Both the position numbers and the translations under genes were made by a program. The notes beneath the pieces are model-generated. The model searched no databases and was not told the DNA's origin. It saw only the letters and a list, made by a program, of their open reading frames with translations. From assembly GCA_040880405.1 (NCBI GenBank), contig JBBDIM010000079.1, positions 77,087 through 141,086 on the forward strand: a stretch of DNA of 64,000 nt, written 5' to 3'. The stretch is from JBBDIM01 sp040880405. GTDB taxonomy: Bacteria > Planctomycetota > Planctomycetia > Pirellulales > Pirellulaceae. This document shows positions 18,902-27,978 of the stretch, in pieces; the stretch's first letter is position 1, and the number at the start of each line of letters is the position of its first letter.

Positions 18902-20194
18902 TCAACGAACCTGAGGCAAGGCCCGGGGAGAATCCTCCGGAACCGGCGGCAGCCGTCGCCCGACCGAAGGCTGCATGGCAGGCTGGTTATTTCGTCCATC
19001 GGAGACGTAAACCGTCCCAGGCTCGGCTTGTGTGGGCTGGCCTGGACCGCGGAAGGTTAGGCTGGGGCCCGATTCTTCTTCGAGAATTTCCTCTGGTGCA
19101 TCTTTACCGACGGTGTCCAGCATTTGCCGAGCCGGCTGGAAACTAGGGTCCGCTTTCAAGGCAGCTTGCCAGTAGTGGATCGCTCCGTCCCGGTCGCCGT
19201 TTCGATACAGCAAGTACCCCAGGTTATAATTCGCGGCAACTGGACCATGAGCGTGTTCCAATTGCGAGTACGCCTCTTCCAATCGCTCGTTGTTGGCTAA
19301 GATCGTTGCGATATTATTTCGATACCGCCCCTCGGACGGGGCCAATGTAATGGCCTTAAAAACCGAAGCGAGGGCTTCGTCCACTTGCCCCATTTTCGCC
19401 TGACAAAGTCCCAGGTCGTTGTGAACTACCGGGTCGTTGGCATGGGCCTCGGCGGCTCGAAGATAAATCGCCCGCGATTCCGATAAGCGTCCCTCCCGAT
19501 GCAGCAGCCGAGCAAAACTGATGAGAGCTCGCCGATTGGTCGGGTACTTTTCCAAGGCACTGCGGTACTGACGCTCCGCTCCTTCCGCATTCCCTTTGTT
19601 TTCCAGCACGCGGGCGGAAGTCAGGTAAACCTCCACTCCCACCTCCGACGGCATATTCGCGAGACTGACTGGATCGTCCTCGGCGACGTTCGGCGTGCTT
19701 CGCTTGAACATCCCCGAAATCGAATCACCGGCCCGTTGGAAAGCACCGCTGATTGGATTGGTGCTCGCCGGTTCCTTTTCCAGAGAATTGATGTACTGAT
19801 CTAAATTCGGGTTGGCGGGCCGCGAGGACTCCTCGGTATGCTGGACCGGCCGCACGTTGTCCATCGCTTGGTCGCGTCCCTCAGTCTGAGCGGGAGAAAC
19901 ACCGCGTCCCCGGGACGAAGCTTCGCTTCCCTGCGACATCGGCGCGGGAGTGGCAAGGGTGAGTTTACGAGGAGCGACCGCCGATGCCCCCGTCGGTTTG
20001 CTGGACGACTCACGAGCGGCGGTCGCGGTCTCGCGGAGTGAGCGGGGCCCCTTCGGTTTGATGGTCTGCGACTGCGCTGCTAGCGGCGCAAGGAGTAGTC
20101 CGACATACACCACCACACGCCCACAGGCGATCGGCCATGAGAGACACCCACCAAATTGCCGACCTGTTCCAGAGGAACCTTGAATAGGAAACAC
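18902..20194 (-). CDS. tadD: Exported TPR protein, TadD-like, last gene of the Tad pilus locus
   Basis: A 430-aa protein. Residues 1-45 carry a signal-like hydrophobic segment ('VVVYVGLLLAPLAAQSQ'); no lipobox is evident. A disordered P/S/A-rich stretch follows to about 190, then five or so TPR units ('GNAEGAERQYRSALEKYPTNRRALISFARL', 'HANDPVVHNDLGLCQAKMG', 'NLGYLLYRNGDRDGAIHYW' in parts). The start is set by a near-perfect AAGGAGG (plus-strand 20201-20207) placed 6 nt before a GTG at 20194; earlier in-frame starts lack such a site. TadD proteins are outer-membrane TPR factors that help secretin assembly. The position at the end of the tad genes supports the call, although the symbol is by context. 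Confidence 0.7.
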   Translation of the reverse strand: MFPIQGSSGTGRQFGGCLSWPIACGRVVVYVGLLLAPLAAQSQTIKPKGPRSLRETATAARESSSKPTGASAVAPRKLTLATPAPMSQGSEASSRGRGVSPAQTEGRDQAMDNVRPVQHTEESSRPANPNLDQYINSLEKEPASTNPISGAFQRAGDSISGMFKRSTPNVAEDDPVSLANMPSEVGVEVYLTSARVLENKGNAEGAERQYRSALEKYPTNRRALISFARLLHREGRLSESRAIYLRAAEAHANDPVVHNDLGLCQAKMGQVDEALASVFKAITLAPSEGRYRNNIATILANNERLEEAYSQLEHAHGPVAANYNLGYLLYRNGDRDGAIHYWQAALKADPSFQPARQMLDTVGKDAPEEILEEESGPSLTFRGPGQPTQAEPGTVYVSDGRNNQPAMQPSVGRRLPPVPEDSPRALPQVR

Positions 20195-20200
20195 TCCCCA

Positions 20201-20207
20201 CCTCCTT
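20201..20207 (-). promoter_or_regulatory. Strong Shine-Dalgarno site deciding the TPR gene start
   Basis: On the minus strand the seven bases AAGGAGG lie 6 nt from GTG at 20194-20192. This is the best ribosome-binding site near the gene and fixes a GTG start. Confidence 0.75.
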
Positions 20208-20474
20208 GTGTTGGAAACCGCCGCTTCCTTGCGGCGGATATTCCGAGCGCCTTGCCGAATCACCACATTCAGGGCGATCCCCTGTCTTTCATCGGATGCG
20301 ACGAAGAGATCGTTCAGTCGAAAACCGGCGGATCCCGCTGATTACGACGATTACGCGGGATGTCGCAAAATGGGACCGTCTCTTGGCGATTCGCATCCCA
20401 CCCCATCGAACGAGTCCTGCCTATCGCTGACCGAAGTCCTATTATCCCGGGGGTTACCGCGGGGTTCGCTAAGC

Positions 20475-20513
20475 TTGCTTCCCACGGAACGCTGGCGCAC
20501 CCGTGGGAAGCAA
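20475..20513. repeat. 13-bp perfect inverted repeat (hairpin)
   Basis: Arms TTGCTTCCCACGG (20475-20487) and its exact complement (20501-20513) enclose a 13-nt loop. No T-run follows on the minus strand. It may end the upstream tad transcript without a T-tract, stabilise a 3' end, or be a solitary REP-like element. Confidence 0.65.
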
Positions 20514-20554
20514 ACGAAAAGGATTGTTCCAATCTCAGTCGCCCTACCGCCCTG

Positions 20555-21085
20555 TTAAGGTGCCACAGCCGCGGGCAGGCGAGGTGCCGGGATTGAACTG
20601 CGTTCGCTCCGATAGATGTCATCGATGTAATCGGCTGGCCGCGGAATCGGCTCGTTGCCGGTCACGTAAAACTCAGTGGCGTCGGCGTCACCTACCAGAC
20701 GGAATACCGCGTCACGCGTCGATTGAAGGCGTGCTTCGGTCTGATCCTCGGTGAGTCCCCGCAGCACGAATACCGCGCGACGACCCTCGGATCCCATGAG
20801 GATCTGCCGAACCTTCATTTCGCCCCCCCGAGTAATCTGGTGCGATTCCGGGTGGAAATGATTCTCACCAAGGGTATTTTGCAGCCGAATTCCGGCCATC
20901 GTCATTTGGTGGTAGTAGTTTCTGACCGAATCCCGATCAAGCTCGACAAACGGCGAGGGCCAGCAGCGGTTGCGGGCGTAATCGAGTTTCCATTGATTGC
21001 TAAACGAAGCCCAATCCGCCTGCAAAGCGGTAGTTGAGGTCACGACCACGGTGATCGCAAAGAGCATGATAAATCGATATTTCAT
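20555..21085 (-). CDS. Exported 176-aa protein of unknown function in the Tad locus
   Basis: A signal peptide covers about residues 1-23 (MKYRFIMLFAITVVVTSTTA). The mature part is soluble, with 'SFSNQWKLDYARNRCWPSPF' near its start and 'VRQILMGSEGRRAVFVLRGL' and 'ARLQSTRDAVFRLVG' later. I recognise no family. I chose the ATG at 21085 because GGGAAGGAAAG sits 6-10 nt upstream; the next in-frame ATG upstream (21118) lacks this. It lies between tadC and the TPR gene on the same strand, so a role in pilus assembly or surface attachment is possible but is inference from position only. Confidence 0.7.
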   Translation of the reverse strand: MKYRFIMLFAITVVVTSTTALQADWASFSNQWKLDYARNRCWPSPFVELDRDSVRNYYHQMTMAGIRLQNTLGENHFHPESHQITRGGEMKVRQILMGSEGRRAVFVLRGLTEDQTEARLQSTRDAVFRLVGDADATEFYVTGNEPIPRPADYIDDIYRSERSSIPAPRLPAAVAP

Positions 21086-21290
21086 CGCCGACTTTCCTTC
21101 CCTGGAACCGCGCTTCATCCGAATCTCGCCGCTGGTAAGCGAATCCTTCCTGGACGTCGTAACATGATAAGCTTCATCGGCCGATCAATCGACAAAACAC
21201 CACATCCGGCCCTTTAGTCGTTAGAAGGCATAAAACCGTCAAACTCGCGCCGCTTTGCTAGCGGAGAGCGCTAGACGAAGATGCCAGCAC

Positions 21291-21317
21291 AGCCGCCACT
21301 CATGAGCAGTGGCGGCT
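21291..21317 (-). terminator. Hairpin downstream of tadC
   Basis: A perfect 10-bp stem (AGCCGCCACT at 21291-21300 with its complement at 21308-21317), 7-nt loop, 10 bp after the tadC stop. There is no T-run, so it may attenuate or protect the transcript rather than terminate it. Confidence 0.4.
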
Positions 21318-21326
21318 TCATCCACC

Positions 21327-22292
21327 TTACGAGTTTGCCGCCATCATCGGCAACATCTCGCGAACCACGGTAATCGCGGCGGGACCAACCAGCACCACGA
21401 AAATACCGGGGAAGATGAAGAACACCAGCGGGAAAATCATCTTCACGGCGGTCTTGGCGGCTTTCTCCTCCGCGATTTGACGACGCCGGGTCCGCATCGC
21501 GTCACTCTGAACGCGAAGGGCCTGGGCGATGCTGGAGCCGAATTTATCCGCCTGAATTAAAATGGCCGCCAATGAACGCAGGTCGTCGACGCCGGTTCGG
21601 CTACCCAACTCATGCAGGACCTCAACCCTCGCCCGACCAACTTGTAGCTGGAAGTTGCAGGTTCCGAACTCTTCAGCAATCACGCGATAGGTCCGCTTCA
21701 TTTCATCCGAAACTCGCCGCATCGCCTGATCCAAACCCAAGCCCGCTTCGACGCACACCACCATCAGGTCCAAGGCGTCCGGCAGTCCGAGAAAGATCTG
21801 CTGCTTACGAGTCTTTCCCAGATACCACAGTCCGATATCGGGCAGGTAAAACATAAAGGCCAGAATCAACACCGCCTTCAGCATGCCGATCAAATCGTAC
21901 TGGGCAATCAGAAAGAAGGCACTACCGCTCGCGACAAGGCCCACCATTAAACTGGCGAACTTCATCCCGAGAAAGGCCGTGGGGGCCCCTTCAGAGCGGA
22001 ACCCCGCGTGGGAGAGCTTATCCTTGAGCTTGTTGGCGTCCTTCTCATTGGCAGGTTGCAGAGGCTTGGCCAAGGTCGGAGAGGCTTTCTCCAACATCCG
22101 GGCCATCGCGCCCCCTTTGTTTTTGTCTTTATCGCCACCCTTGCGGAGCGGATCGCGAATTCCCTCCAGACGATCTTCCGCCCGGCTTTGGTCCGGAGAT
22201 AGAATCGAAAAAAGGGCGTAGACGATCGCGGCGATTAATCCGAAAACCGATACCACGATGATCGGCGTCAAATTGTTTTGCAGTAATTCCAT
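21327..22292 (-). CDS. tadC: Tad pilus inner-membrane platform protein TadC
   Basis: A 321-aa type II secretion F-domain protein. TM helices lie at about 10-30, 108-128, 130-150 and 285-310, with the conserved cytoplasmic segment 'ALDLMVVCVEAGLGLDQAMRRVS' (GspF-type) and 'DLRSLAAILIQADKFGSSIAQALRVQSDAMR'-like sequence. It pairs with TadB to form the inner-membrane platform on which TadA acts. It follows tadB by 10 bp. Normal length and no damage. Confidence 0.92.
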   Translation of the reverse strand: MELLQNNLTPIIVVSVFGLIAAIVYALFSILSPDQSRAEDRLEGIRDPLRKGGDKDKNKGGAMARMLEKASPTLAKPLQPANEKDANKLKDKLSHAGFRSEGAPTAFLGMKFASLMVGLVASGSAFFLIAQYDLIGMLKAVLILAFMFYLPDIGLWYLGKTRKQQIFLGLPDALDLMVVCVEAGLGLDQAMRRVSDEMKRTYRVIAEEFGTCNFQLQVGRARVEVLHELGSRTGVDDLRSLAAILIQADKFGSSIAQALRVQSDAMRTRRRQIAEEKAAKTAVKMIFPLVFFIFPGIFVVLVGPAAITVVREMLPMMAANS

Positions 22293-22302
22293 GGTTCGAT
22301 GC

Positions 22303-23274
22303 TTACACCTTGATGTCGATGATTTTATGAATAACCCAGGCCCCTAGTAACTGCATCACCACCGCCCCGGCCAGCATTTGGTTGCCCAGCGGATCGGTGA
22401 ACAGGGTCATCACGTAGGACGGATTTAGCCGCCACATGACAATGAACAGCACCGGGGGTAGCCCCAAAAGCACAATCCCGGAAATTCGGCCTTCCCCGGT
22501 GAGGGCCTGAATCTGTCCGTAAAGTTCCATTCGCATCCGAATCAAACGACCGATTTTGTCGAGGATTTCAGCCAGGTCACCACCCGTCTGACGCTGCAAA
22601 ATAATCGCCGTGGCGAAGAATTTGAGGTCGAGGTTGGGAACTCGCTCGGTCATGTTGGTAATCGAGTTCTCCAAAGAGACACCCAGATTCTGGGCCTCAA
22701 ACGCATCTCGAAATTCGCCGCCGATCGGCTCTTGCATCTCGTCTGCCACGAGTTGAAAACCAGCACCCAGACTATGTCCGGCGCGCAGGGCCCTGGCAAT
22801 CAATTCCAGGGCATCGGGAAGTTGCTTTCCGAAGGCCGCTAAACGAGACCCTCGTTTCCACCAAGCCCAGAGCAAGGGCAGGAAACCAACCACGATCGCC
22901 ATGACCGGACCGAAGTAAAATGGCAAACCCAACAGGATCGGCACCACGGCGGCACCAGCCGCCAGCCCGGCGGAGATCATTACGAAATTCCCAACCGACG
23001 TATCAATCGCCGCCTGATCCAGGTACAGGCGAAGGTTGAAGTATTTTGAAATCCACTCGATTAGGGCACCGGTGTCGGTTTCGTCCTCGGCGTAGAGCAG
23101 GCTGTTTTGCTCACTTCCCTTGGCCCCCTTATGTGAGGTGGCTCCCGCCAGGATCTCCAGGCGGTTCTCCAAATCTTCGTTCGCGCCGCTGCGGAACATC
23201 AGAGCCACGCCACCTACCAAGGTGGCGATCCCCACGAAAACCAGGATCGGAATCAGTACAGTTAGTGATACCAT
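22303..23274 (-). CDS. tadB: Tad pilus inner-membrane platform protein TadB
   Basis: A 323-aa GspF-domain protein. An N-terminal TM helix (about 5-28), a paired TM region at about 95-135, the motif 'LPDALELIARALRAGHSLGAGFQLV' and 'FFATAIILQRQTGGDLAEILDKIG', and a C-terminal TM region define it. Works with TadC and the TadA ATPase to build the Flp pilus. Start ATG at 23274; 30 bp separate it from the tadA stop. Confidence 0.92.
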   Translation of the reverse strand: MVSLTVLIPILVFVGIATLVGGVALMFRSGANEDLENRLEILAGATSHKGAKGSEQNSLLYAEDETDTGALIEWISKYFNLRLYLDQAAIDTSVGNFVMISAGLAAGAAVVPILLGLPFYFGPVMAIVVGFLPLLWAWWKRGSRLAAFGKQLPDALELIARALRAGHSLGAGFQLVADEMQEPIGGEFRDAFEAQNLGVSLENSITNMTERVPNLDLKFFATAIILQRQTGGDLAEILDKIGRLIRMRMELYGQIQALTGEGRISGIVLLGLPPVLFIVMWRLNPSYVMTLFTDPLGNQMLAGAVVMQLLGAWVIHKIIDIKV

Positions 23275-23304
23275 CGTCTTTACTCGATACGAATGTCTGG
23301 TGGA

Positions 23305-24627
23305 TTAGTCTTGCAACATGATCCGTTGGCGGAAGGCACTCGCGGGCAAACGCACCCCAGAGGACTCCAGCCGATCCATGAATGTGGGGCGAACCCCGGT
23401 TGATTCAAAATAGCCGCGAGCCCTGCCCGTTTCGTCGATGCCGGTTTGGTTGTAACGATAGACGTCCTGCATCACCACGGTATCCTGTTCCATGCCGATC
23501 ACTTCGGTGATGTGGGTGACGCGTCGCGGACCTCCCTGCAACCGGTTGGCCTGGATAATCAGGTCGACACCGCTGGCGATTTGTTGTCGCATCGCCTTGA
23601 TGGGCAGCTCGAATCCCGCCATCGAGATCAAGGTCTCGACACGCGCGATCGCGTCACGCGGCGTGTTGGCGTGGATGGTGGTCATCGATCCTTCGTGACC
23701 GGTATTCATGGCCTGAAGCATGTCGAGGGTTTCTCCACCACGACACTCACCAATGATGATCCGTTCCGGACGCATACGCAGTGCATTGCGGACGAGGTCG
23801 GTGGCCGTCACCGCCCCTTTCCCCTCCACATTCGAAGGACGTGTTTCGAGCCGGACCACATGGTCTTGTTGCAACTGAAGCTCCGCCGCGTCCTCGATCG
23901 TCACGATTCGCTCGGAACTGGAGATGAAGCTCGATAGCGTGTTGAGCAAGGTTGTTTTACCGGAACCAGTACCGCCGGAGATAATGATATTGAGCCGGGC
24001 CTTGATCGCCCCCTCCAACAGCATCACCATCTCTGGTGTGAACGCCTTATAGTTGAGCAAGTCTTCCAGCTTAAGCGGATTCGCCCCGAACCGCCGAATG
24101 GAAACCGAGGCCCCATCCAATGCCAAGGGGGGGATAATCGCGTTGAAACGGGACCCATCAGGCAGCCGGGCATCCACCATCGGGCAGGTTTCGTCGACGC
24201 GGCGACCGACCCGGGAAACGATCCGATCGATGATCTGTAGCAGGTGTTCGTTGTCGCGGAAGGTGACGGTGCTTTTCTCCATCTTGCCGCTACGCTCGCA
24301 GTAGATGTTCTTCGGCCCGTTGATCAGAATATCGCTGATCGTGTGGTCCTTCAGCAACAACTCCAGCGGCCCCAGGCCGAACGTTTCGTCCAGGACTTCC
24401 TCGACTAGGCGTTCCCGTTCATTCCGATTGAGCAGAGTCTCTTCGGTATCGCACAGGTGCTCGACGACCAGGCGAATCTCGCGGCGGAGCATGTCGCCTT
24501 CCAGCTCGCCCACCTTCGACAGATCGAGCTTATCGACCAGCTTGCCGTGAATCTTACGCTTGAGCGTTTCGAACTCACCCTGCTTGGATGTAGGTGGAGT
24601 TTTGGTATCCGTCGTTCCAGTACGCAT
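23305..24627 (-). CDS. tadA: Tad pilus assembly ATPase TadA/CpaF
   Basis: A 440-aa type IV/II secretion ATPase. Walker A GGTGSGKTT lies at 218-226, the Walker B region is 'RPERIIIGECRGGE', and a His box occurs in 'GSMTTIHANTPRDAI'. CpaF-type N-terminal domain at about 15-150. It powers Flp pilin polymerisation at the inner membrane. The ATG at 24627 has GGAAGGA 8 nt upstream; an earlier in-frame start at 24684 is possible but has no such site. Flanked by cpaE and tadB. Confidence 0.95.
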   Translation of the reverse strand: MRTGTTDTKTPPTSKQGEFETLKRKIHGKLVDKLDLSKVGELEGDMLRREIRLVVEHLCDTEETLLNRNERERLVEEVLDETFGLGPLELLLKDHTISDILINGPKNIYCERSGKMEKSTVTFRDNEHLLQIIDRIVSRVGRRVDETCPMVDARLPDGSRFNAIIPPLALDGASVSIRRFGANPLKLEDLLNYKAFTPEMVMLLEGAIKARLNIIISGGTGSGKTTLLNTLSSFISSSERIVTIEDAAELQLQQDHVVRLETRPSNVEGKGAVTATDLVRNALRMRPERIIIGECRGGETLDMLQAMNTGHEGSMTTIHANTPRDAIARVETLISMAGFELPIKAMRQQIASGVDLIIQANRLQGGPRRVTHITEVIGMEQDTVVMQDVYRYNQTGIDETGRARGYFESTGVRPTFMDRLESSGVRLPASAFRQRIMLQD

Positions 24628-24677
24628 GGAATCATTCCTTCCGTTGCCGACCAAGGGTAACTCACCACGAGATGATG

Positions 24678-24696
24678 GCGACACGGGCCGTGTCGC
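24678..24696. repeat. 19-bp palindrome between cpaE and tadA
   Basis: GCGACACGG and its complement face each other around a single G, so the site is a near-perfect 9-bp palindrome 51 bp upstream of the tadA start. It may be an operator or a compact hairpin in the leader. Confidence 0.45.
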
Positions 24697-24821
24697 GGGG
24701 TGCCGAAACTCCGCCGACTTTGTGGATTCAATCGGTCAGGCAAACAACCCTGGAAAAGATAGCTCACGTTCCAAGCGATGGTGGAATCGGAGCACGGAAA
24801 ATTCAGAGTGTCCCTTGTTTC

Positions 24822-26066
24822 CTATTTGGCCGTATCGGCGGATTGCTCCGATTCGACCGGTTTCTCCCCCTTCGAGGATAAAAAACCGAACCAGCGCCCT
24901 TTTTTGCCCTTACTAGTCGTGGCTTTGGCCGCGTTGTCGCCGGAAATCGCCTCGGCCAAACCGGTCATCGATTGCGTAATCGCGGCTCGTGGCGCCTGTT
25001 CAATCAACGGGACTCCATTGTTGCGGACCTCAACCATCGTGCGATAGTCGTTGGGAATCTGCCAGAAGATCTCCGTTCCAACGGTTTCCTGAGCCTTCTT
25101 CATGCTGATCTCACCATTTTCCAGCCCGACTCGGTTAATCACCACCTTGGTCTTCTCTTTCAATCCGTCGATCTCCGCGAACGACATCATGAGACGGACC
25201 ACGTTTCGCAGACAAGGAAGATCCAGTTGGATGGTCATCAAGTTGACATGGGCCTCTTTCATGGCGAGCATGTCCAGCGGCGAATAAGCCTTGGAGGTAT
25301 CGATAATCAGGTGCGTGAAGGTCGCCTTCATCAGCCCGATTACCCGCTGAAACTCCTCGGGGCTGATCGGTGACTCATCCTGAAGCTGCACCGGCCGAGG
25401 CAACAGGTAGAGCCCTGAGCTGTGCTGCGTGAGTGACCGTTTAAGCAGGTTGAAGTCCAACCGTTTGATGTTTTGGGCGACATCGATCAAGGTGTAGTCG
25501 GGAATGGTATCCAGGAAAACGTCGGCGTCCCCCAGGGCCAGATCCAGATCGATCAGGCAAACATTGTTTCGTTCATTCGAGGCGAGGATACATCCCAGAT
25601 TGACCGCCAGACTCGTCGCGCCGACACCGCCGGTTGCCCCGCAGATGGTAATCACCTTGCACCCGCGCGACTTCGTGGTACCCTGCCCGAAACGTTGGCT
25701 CCCGATTCGCTGCAAGGCGTTGATCAGCTCATCCAGACCGATGGGATGATTTAGAAACTCCTTGGCACCGGCCCGCATCGCCCGCAATATGAGCTGGCCA
25801 TCGGTGGAGCTGCTGACCACCAGGATCGAGCAGTCCGGTGTTGTGTCATGCACTTCCTGAATCAGACGCAGGGCCCGATCCGGATCGGCATCCAGTGAGA
25901 CAATCCCGATATCGGGATTGGTCTGCCCCACCACATCCGCAAAGAACTCATAGCGAGAGCATTCGGCCTCTAGCCATACGATATCCATTCCCAACAAAGT
26001 CGACTTCAAAGACTCACGAGTGGAATCTTTAGGATCGACCAGGGCGACTCGTAATACGTTACTCAT
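24822..26066 (-). CDS. cpaE: Tad pilus localisation protein CpaE/TadZ
   Basis: A 414-aa protein. Residues 1-120 form a receiver-like domain ('VALVDPKDSTRESLKS', 'DIGIVSLDADPDRAL', 'MRAGAKEFLNHPI'). A MinD/ParA-like ATPase domain follows with deviant Walker A GATGGVGATS at 143-152, in which Ala replaces the usual second Lys, as is common in TadZ/CpaE proteins. CpaE places the Tad machine at a pole or site in the cell. The C-terminus is basic and low in complexity. About 195 bp separate it from tadA, more than elsewhere in the locus. Confidence 0.9.
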   Translation of the reverse strand: MSNVLRVALVDPKDSTRESLKSTLLGMDIVWLEAECSRYEFFADVVGQTNPDIGIVSLDADPDRALRLIQEVHDTTPDCSILVVSSSTDGQLILRAMRAGAKEFLNHPIGLDELINALQRIGSQRFGQGTTKSRGCKVITICGATGGVGATSLAVNLGCILASNERNNVCLIDLDLALGDADVFLDTIPDYTLIDVAQNIKRLDFNLLKRSLTQHSSGLYLLPRPVQLQDESPISPEEFQRVIGLMKATFTHLIIDTSKAYSPLDMLAMKEAHVNLMTIQLDLPCLRNVVRLMMSFAEIDGLKEKTKVVINRVGLENGEISMKKAQETVGTEIFWQIPNDYRTMVEVRNNGVPLIEQAPRAAITQSMTGLAEAISGDNAAKATTSKGKKGRWFGFLSSKGEKPVESEQSADTAK

Positions 26067-26109
26067 GGCGGAAAATTCTCAACACAGGCGAAACAACAAG
26101 AGCGATCCG

Positions 26110-26149
26110 GAATTCCCACGCGGCAACTGAATGCCGCGATAGGGAATTC
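26110..26149. repeat. Two-step hairpin between the secretin gene and cpaE
   Basis: GAATTCCC (26110-26117) pairs with GGGAATTC (26142-26149), and inside it GCGGCA pairs with TGCCGC. It lies in the 107-bp gap between the secretin stop and the cpaE start. No T-run. It could tune the level of downstream tad genes by processing or partial termination. Confidence 0.5.
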
Positions 26150-26173
26150 TAGATCGCGTTATTCCCCCAGGTG

Positions 26174-27883
26174 TTAAAAATCGAGAGAGTCATATCCTGT
26201 CGGACCAATCAACCCCGGAGTGCCGGGGGCCGGTGCCGCCGGTAATCGCGAATTTGAGGACGGCACCGAAGTTGAGGCGCTGCCCTGGCTCGACGACCGC
26301 GGACGACTTGAGACCGGTTGTTCGCGAGACTCACGTGGGCCAGAGGGGGTGAATACACCCTGCGAGCCTAGGTCGTCGGCGGTCTGACCATTCCGGCGGA
26401 CCTCAATCAGGGGTGCTCCCTGAGGAATTTCCTCACCATGATGAATCATGGGGCCCATGCCGGGCTGCTCGTGCATCATCCCGTCATACGGTCCGCAGGC
26501 TGGTTTCTCCATGTAACCCTTCCAGAACAACTCGTTGGTGGTCGGCATCCCACTATGATCCCCTGGCAAGGCACATGGGGCATCGTGCAGATCGACCGCT
26601 CCGATCAACTCCGGTGTCACCACAATCAGCAGCTCCACCTCGTTACGGCGTTGCCGAGTGCGGCGGAACGGGACGCCGATGTAGGGCATGTCCGAAATAT
26701 AAGGCAAACCTCGCTTCTCGATTTCCACTTTTTCCTGAATCAAACCGGCCAGGGCCAAGGTCTGCCCCGCCTGCATTTCGACCGCCGTATCGACCCAGCG
26801 AGTGCGGAAACCGGGAGTCCCGTTCACCCCGAGACTCGCATCCACTTCGCTAACCATGGGGCGAACTTCCAGTCGCAAGTTGCCGTTGCCCAGCACGATC
26901 GGCACGAAATCGACCCGGGTACCAAACTCCTTAAACTCGATGGAGTTGGTTCCTAAACCAGAGGCGACCTCGATCGGCACTTCACCACCGGTAAGGAAGC
27001 TGGCGGGACGACCGCTGATCGATGTCAGGGTCGGCTCGGATAGCAATTTGGCCAGGTTTTTTTGTTCCAAGGCCTCGACAAACCCGAAGAATCCACTGTT
27101 ATTTCCCAACACGCCGAAGGTCATCGTTCCCGCACCGGCACCTGGGATCTCACCGGCGGACAAAGCGACCCCTTCGATAATCCCGCTCACACTGGAAGTA
27201 ATAAAGTCGTTGCCGTTAAAGGCTGCAAAGTCGATCCCGAGGGTCTCGAGTTTAGTTCGAGAAACTTCGTAAACCTTGACCTTAAGAGCGACCTGTTGGG
27301 CACCCCCAACATTGATATTGTTGATTACCCGCGGATAGTAGTCTTCGGCCATCGCCACAATTCGGCTAACCGCCTCAGGCCGATCAACGTAGCCGGAGAG
27401 CACCACGCTGCTGGCTAACGGACGGACTTTAATCGTGGAGTTGGGAAACTCCGATTCCAGCAGCATCTGAAGTTCACGGCCGTCGCCGATCACTACCACG
27501 TCGACCGTGTGGATGCTGCCATCCTCGGTCCACAGGTTGACCTGCGTCACCCCCGGTTTGGTGGCCGAGACTTGAATCTTAGTGGGAGACAGGGGCGTCA
27601 GCTTCAATAGATCAGGATTGTTGACTTGGGCCTTGGGAATTTTGCTGTCCAAGGTAAAGATGCGGCTGGAGTTGACGATCATCTCCAACCGCTGATTCGG
27701 CGCATCAACCTGAAAATTGACGCCGGGTGTTTCCGGCGACAGGGTTTCTGGTGACACGTTTCCCGGCACCTGCGCCGAAGCTAAATTGACGCTCCACGCA
27801 CCCCCAACCCCAAGGGACAGGGCAACCGCAAGTGCTAGGGCAATCAGCACGGAAAACCGCGCTCTCGGCTGTGAGATTATCAT
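26174..27883 (-). CDS. cpaC: Tad pilus outer-membrane secretin CpaC/RcpA
   Basis: A 569-aa protein with a signal peptide at about 1-37. The pilus N-terminal domain spans about 60-135 ('ISKIP'-type beta repeats, 'LWTEDGSIHTVDVVV'), a BON-like segment follows at 145-195, and the secretin core covers about 205-440 ('LAKLLSEPTLTSISGRPASF', 'GGEVPIEVASG', 'EFGTRVDFVPIVL', 'LPYISDMPYIGVPF', 'ELLIVVTPELI'). About 130 extra residues rich in P, S and G form a C-terminal tail that is longer than in classic CpaC. It forms the pore through which the Flp pilus exits. Confidence 0.93.
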   Translation of the reverse strand: MIISQPRARFSVLIALALAVALSLGVGGAWSVNLASAQVPGNVSPETLSPETPGVNFQVDAPNQRLEMIVNSSRIFTLDSKIPKAQVNNPDLLKLTPLSPTKIQVSATKPGVTQVNLWTEDGSIHTVDVVVIGDGRELQMLLESEFPNSTIKVRPLASSVVLSGYVDRPEAVSRIVAMAEDYYPRVINNINVGGAQQVALKVKVYEVSRTKLETLGIDFAAFNGNDFITSSVSGIIEGVALSAGEIPGAGAGTMTFGVLGNNSGFFGFVEALEQKNLAKLLSEPTLTSISGRPASFLTGGEVPIEVASGLGTNSIEFKEFGTRVDFVPIVLGNGNLRLEVRPMVSEVDASLGVNGTPGFRTRWVDTAVEMQAGQTLALAGLIQEKVEIEKRGLPYISDMPYIGVPFRRTRQRRNEVELLIVVTPELIGAVDLHDAPCALPGDHSGMPTTNELFWKGYMEKPACGPYDGMMHEQPGMGPMIHHGEEIPQGAPLIEVRRNGQTADDLGSQGVFTPSGPRESREQPVSSRPRSSSQGSASTSVPSSNSRLPAAPAPGTPGLIGPTGYDSLDF

Positions 27884-27978
27884 CCGTGATTTCCTTAAGA
27901 CGATATCCGTCTATTTCATCCTTGAAATTGGATACTACGCTAAAACTGGCTGTTGCCCTCGCTCATCACCAAGCGGCG

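Larger units (their letters stand above)
20195..20554. other. Intergenic gap within the Tad locus
   Basis: A 360-bp gap between the 176-aa gene and the TPR gene. It holds the ribosome-binding site noted above and a long perfect hairpin (20475-20513). Short plus-strand frames here have no family likeness. A promoter for the TPR gene probably lies here, but I cannot point to clear -35/-10 boxes. Confidence 0.6.
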
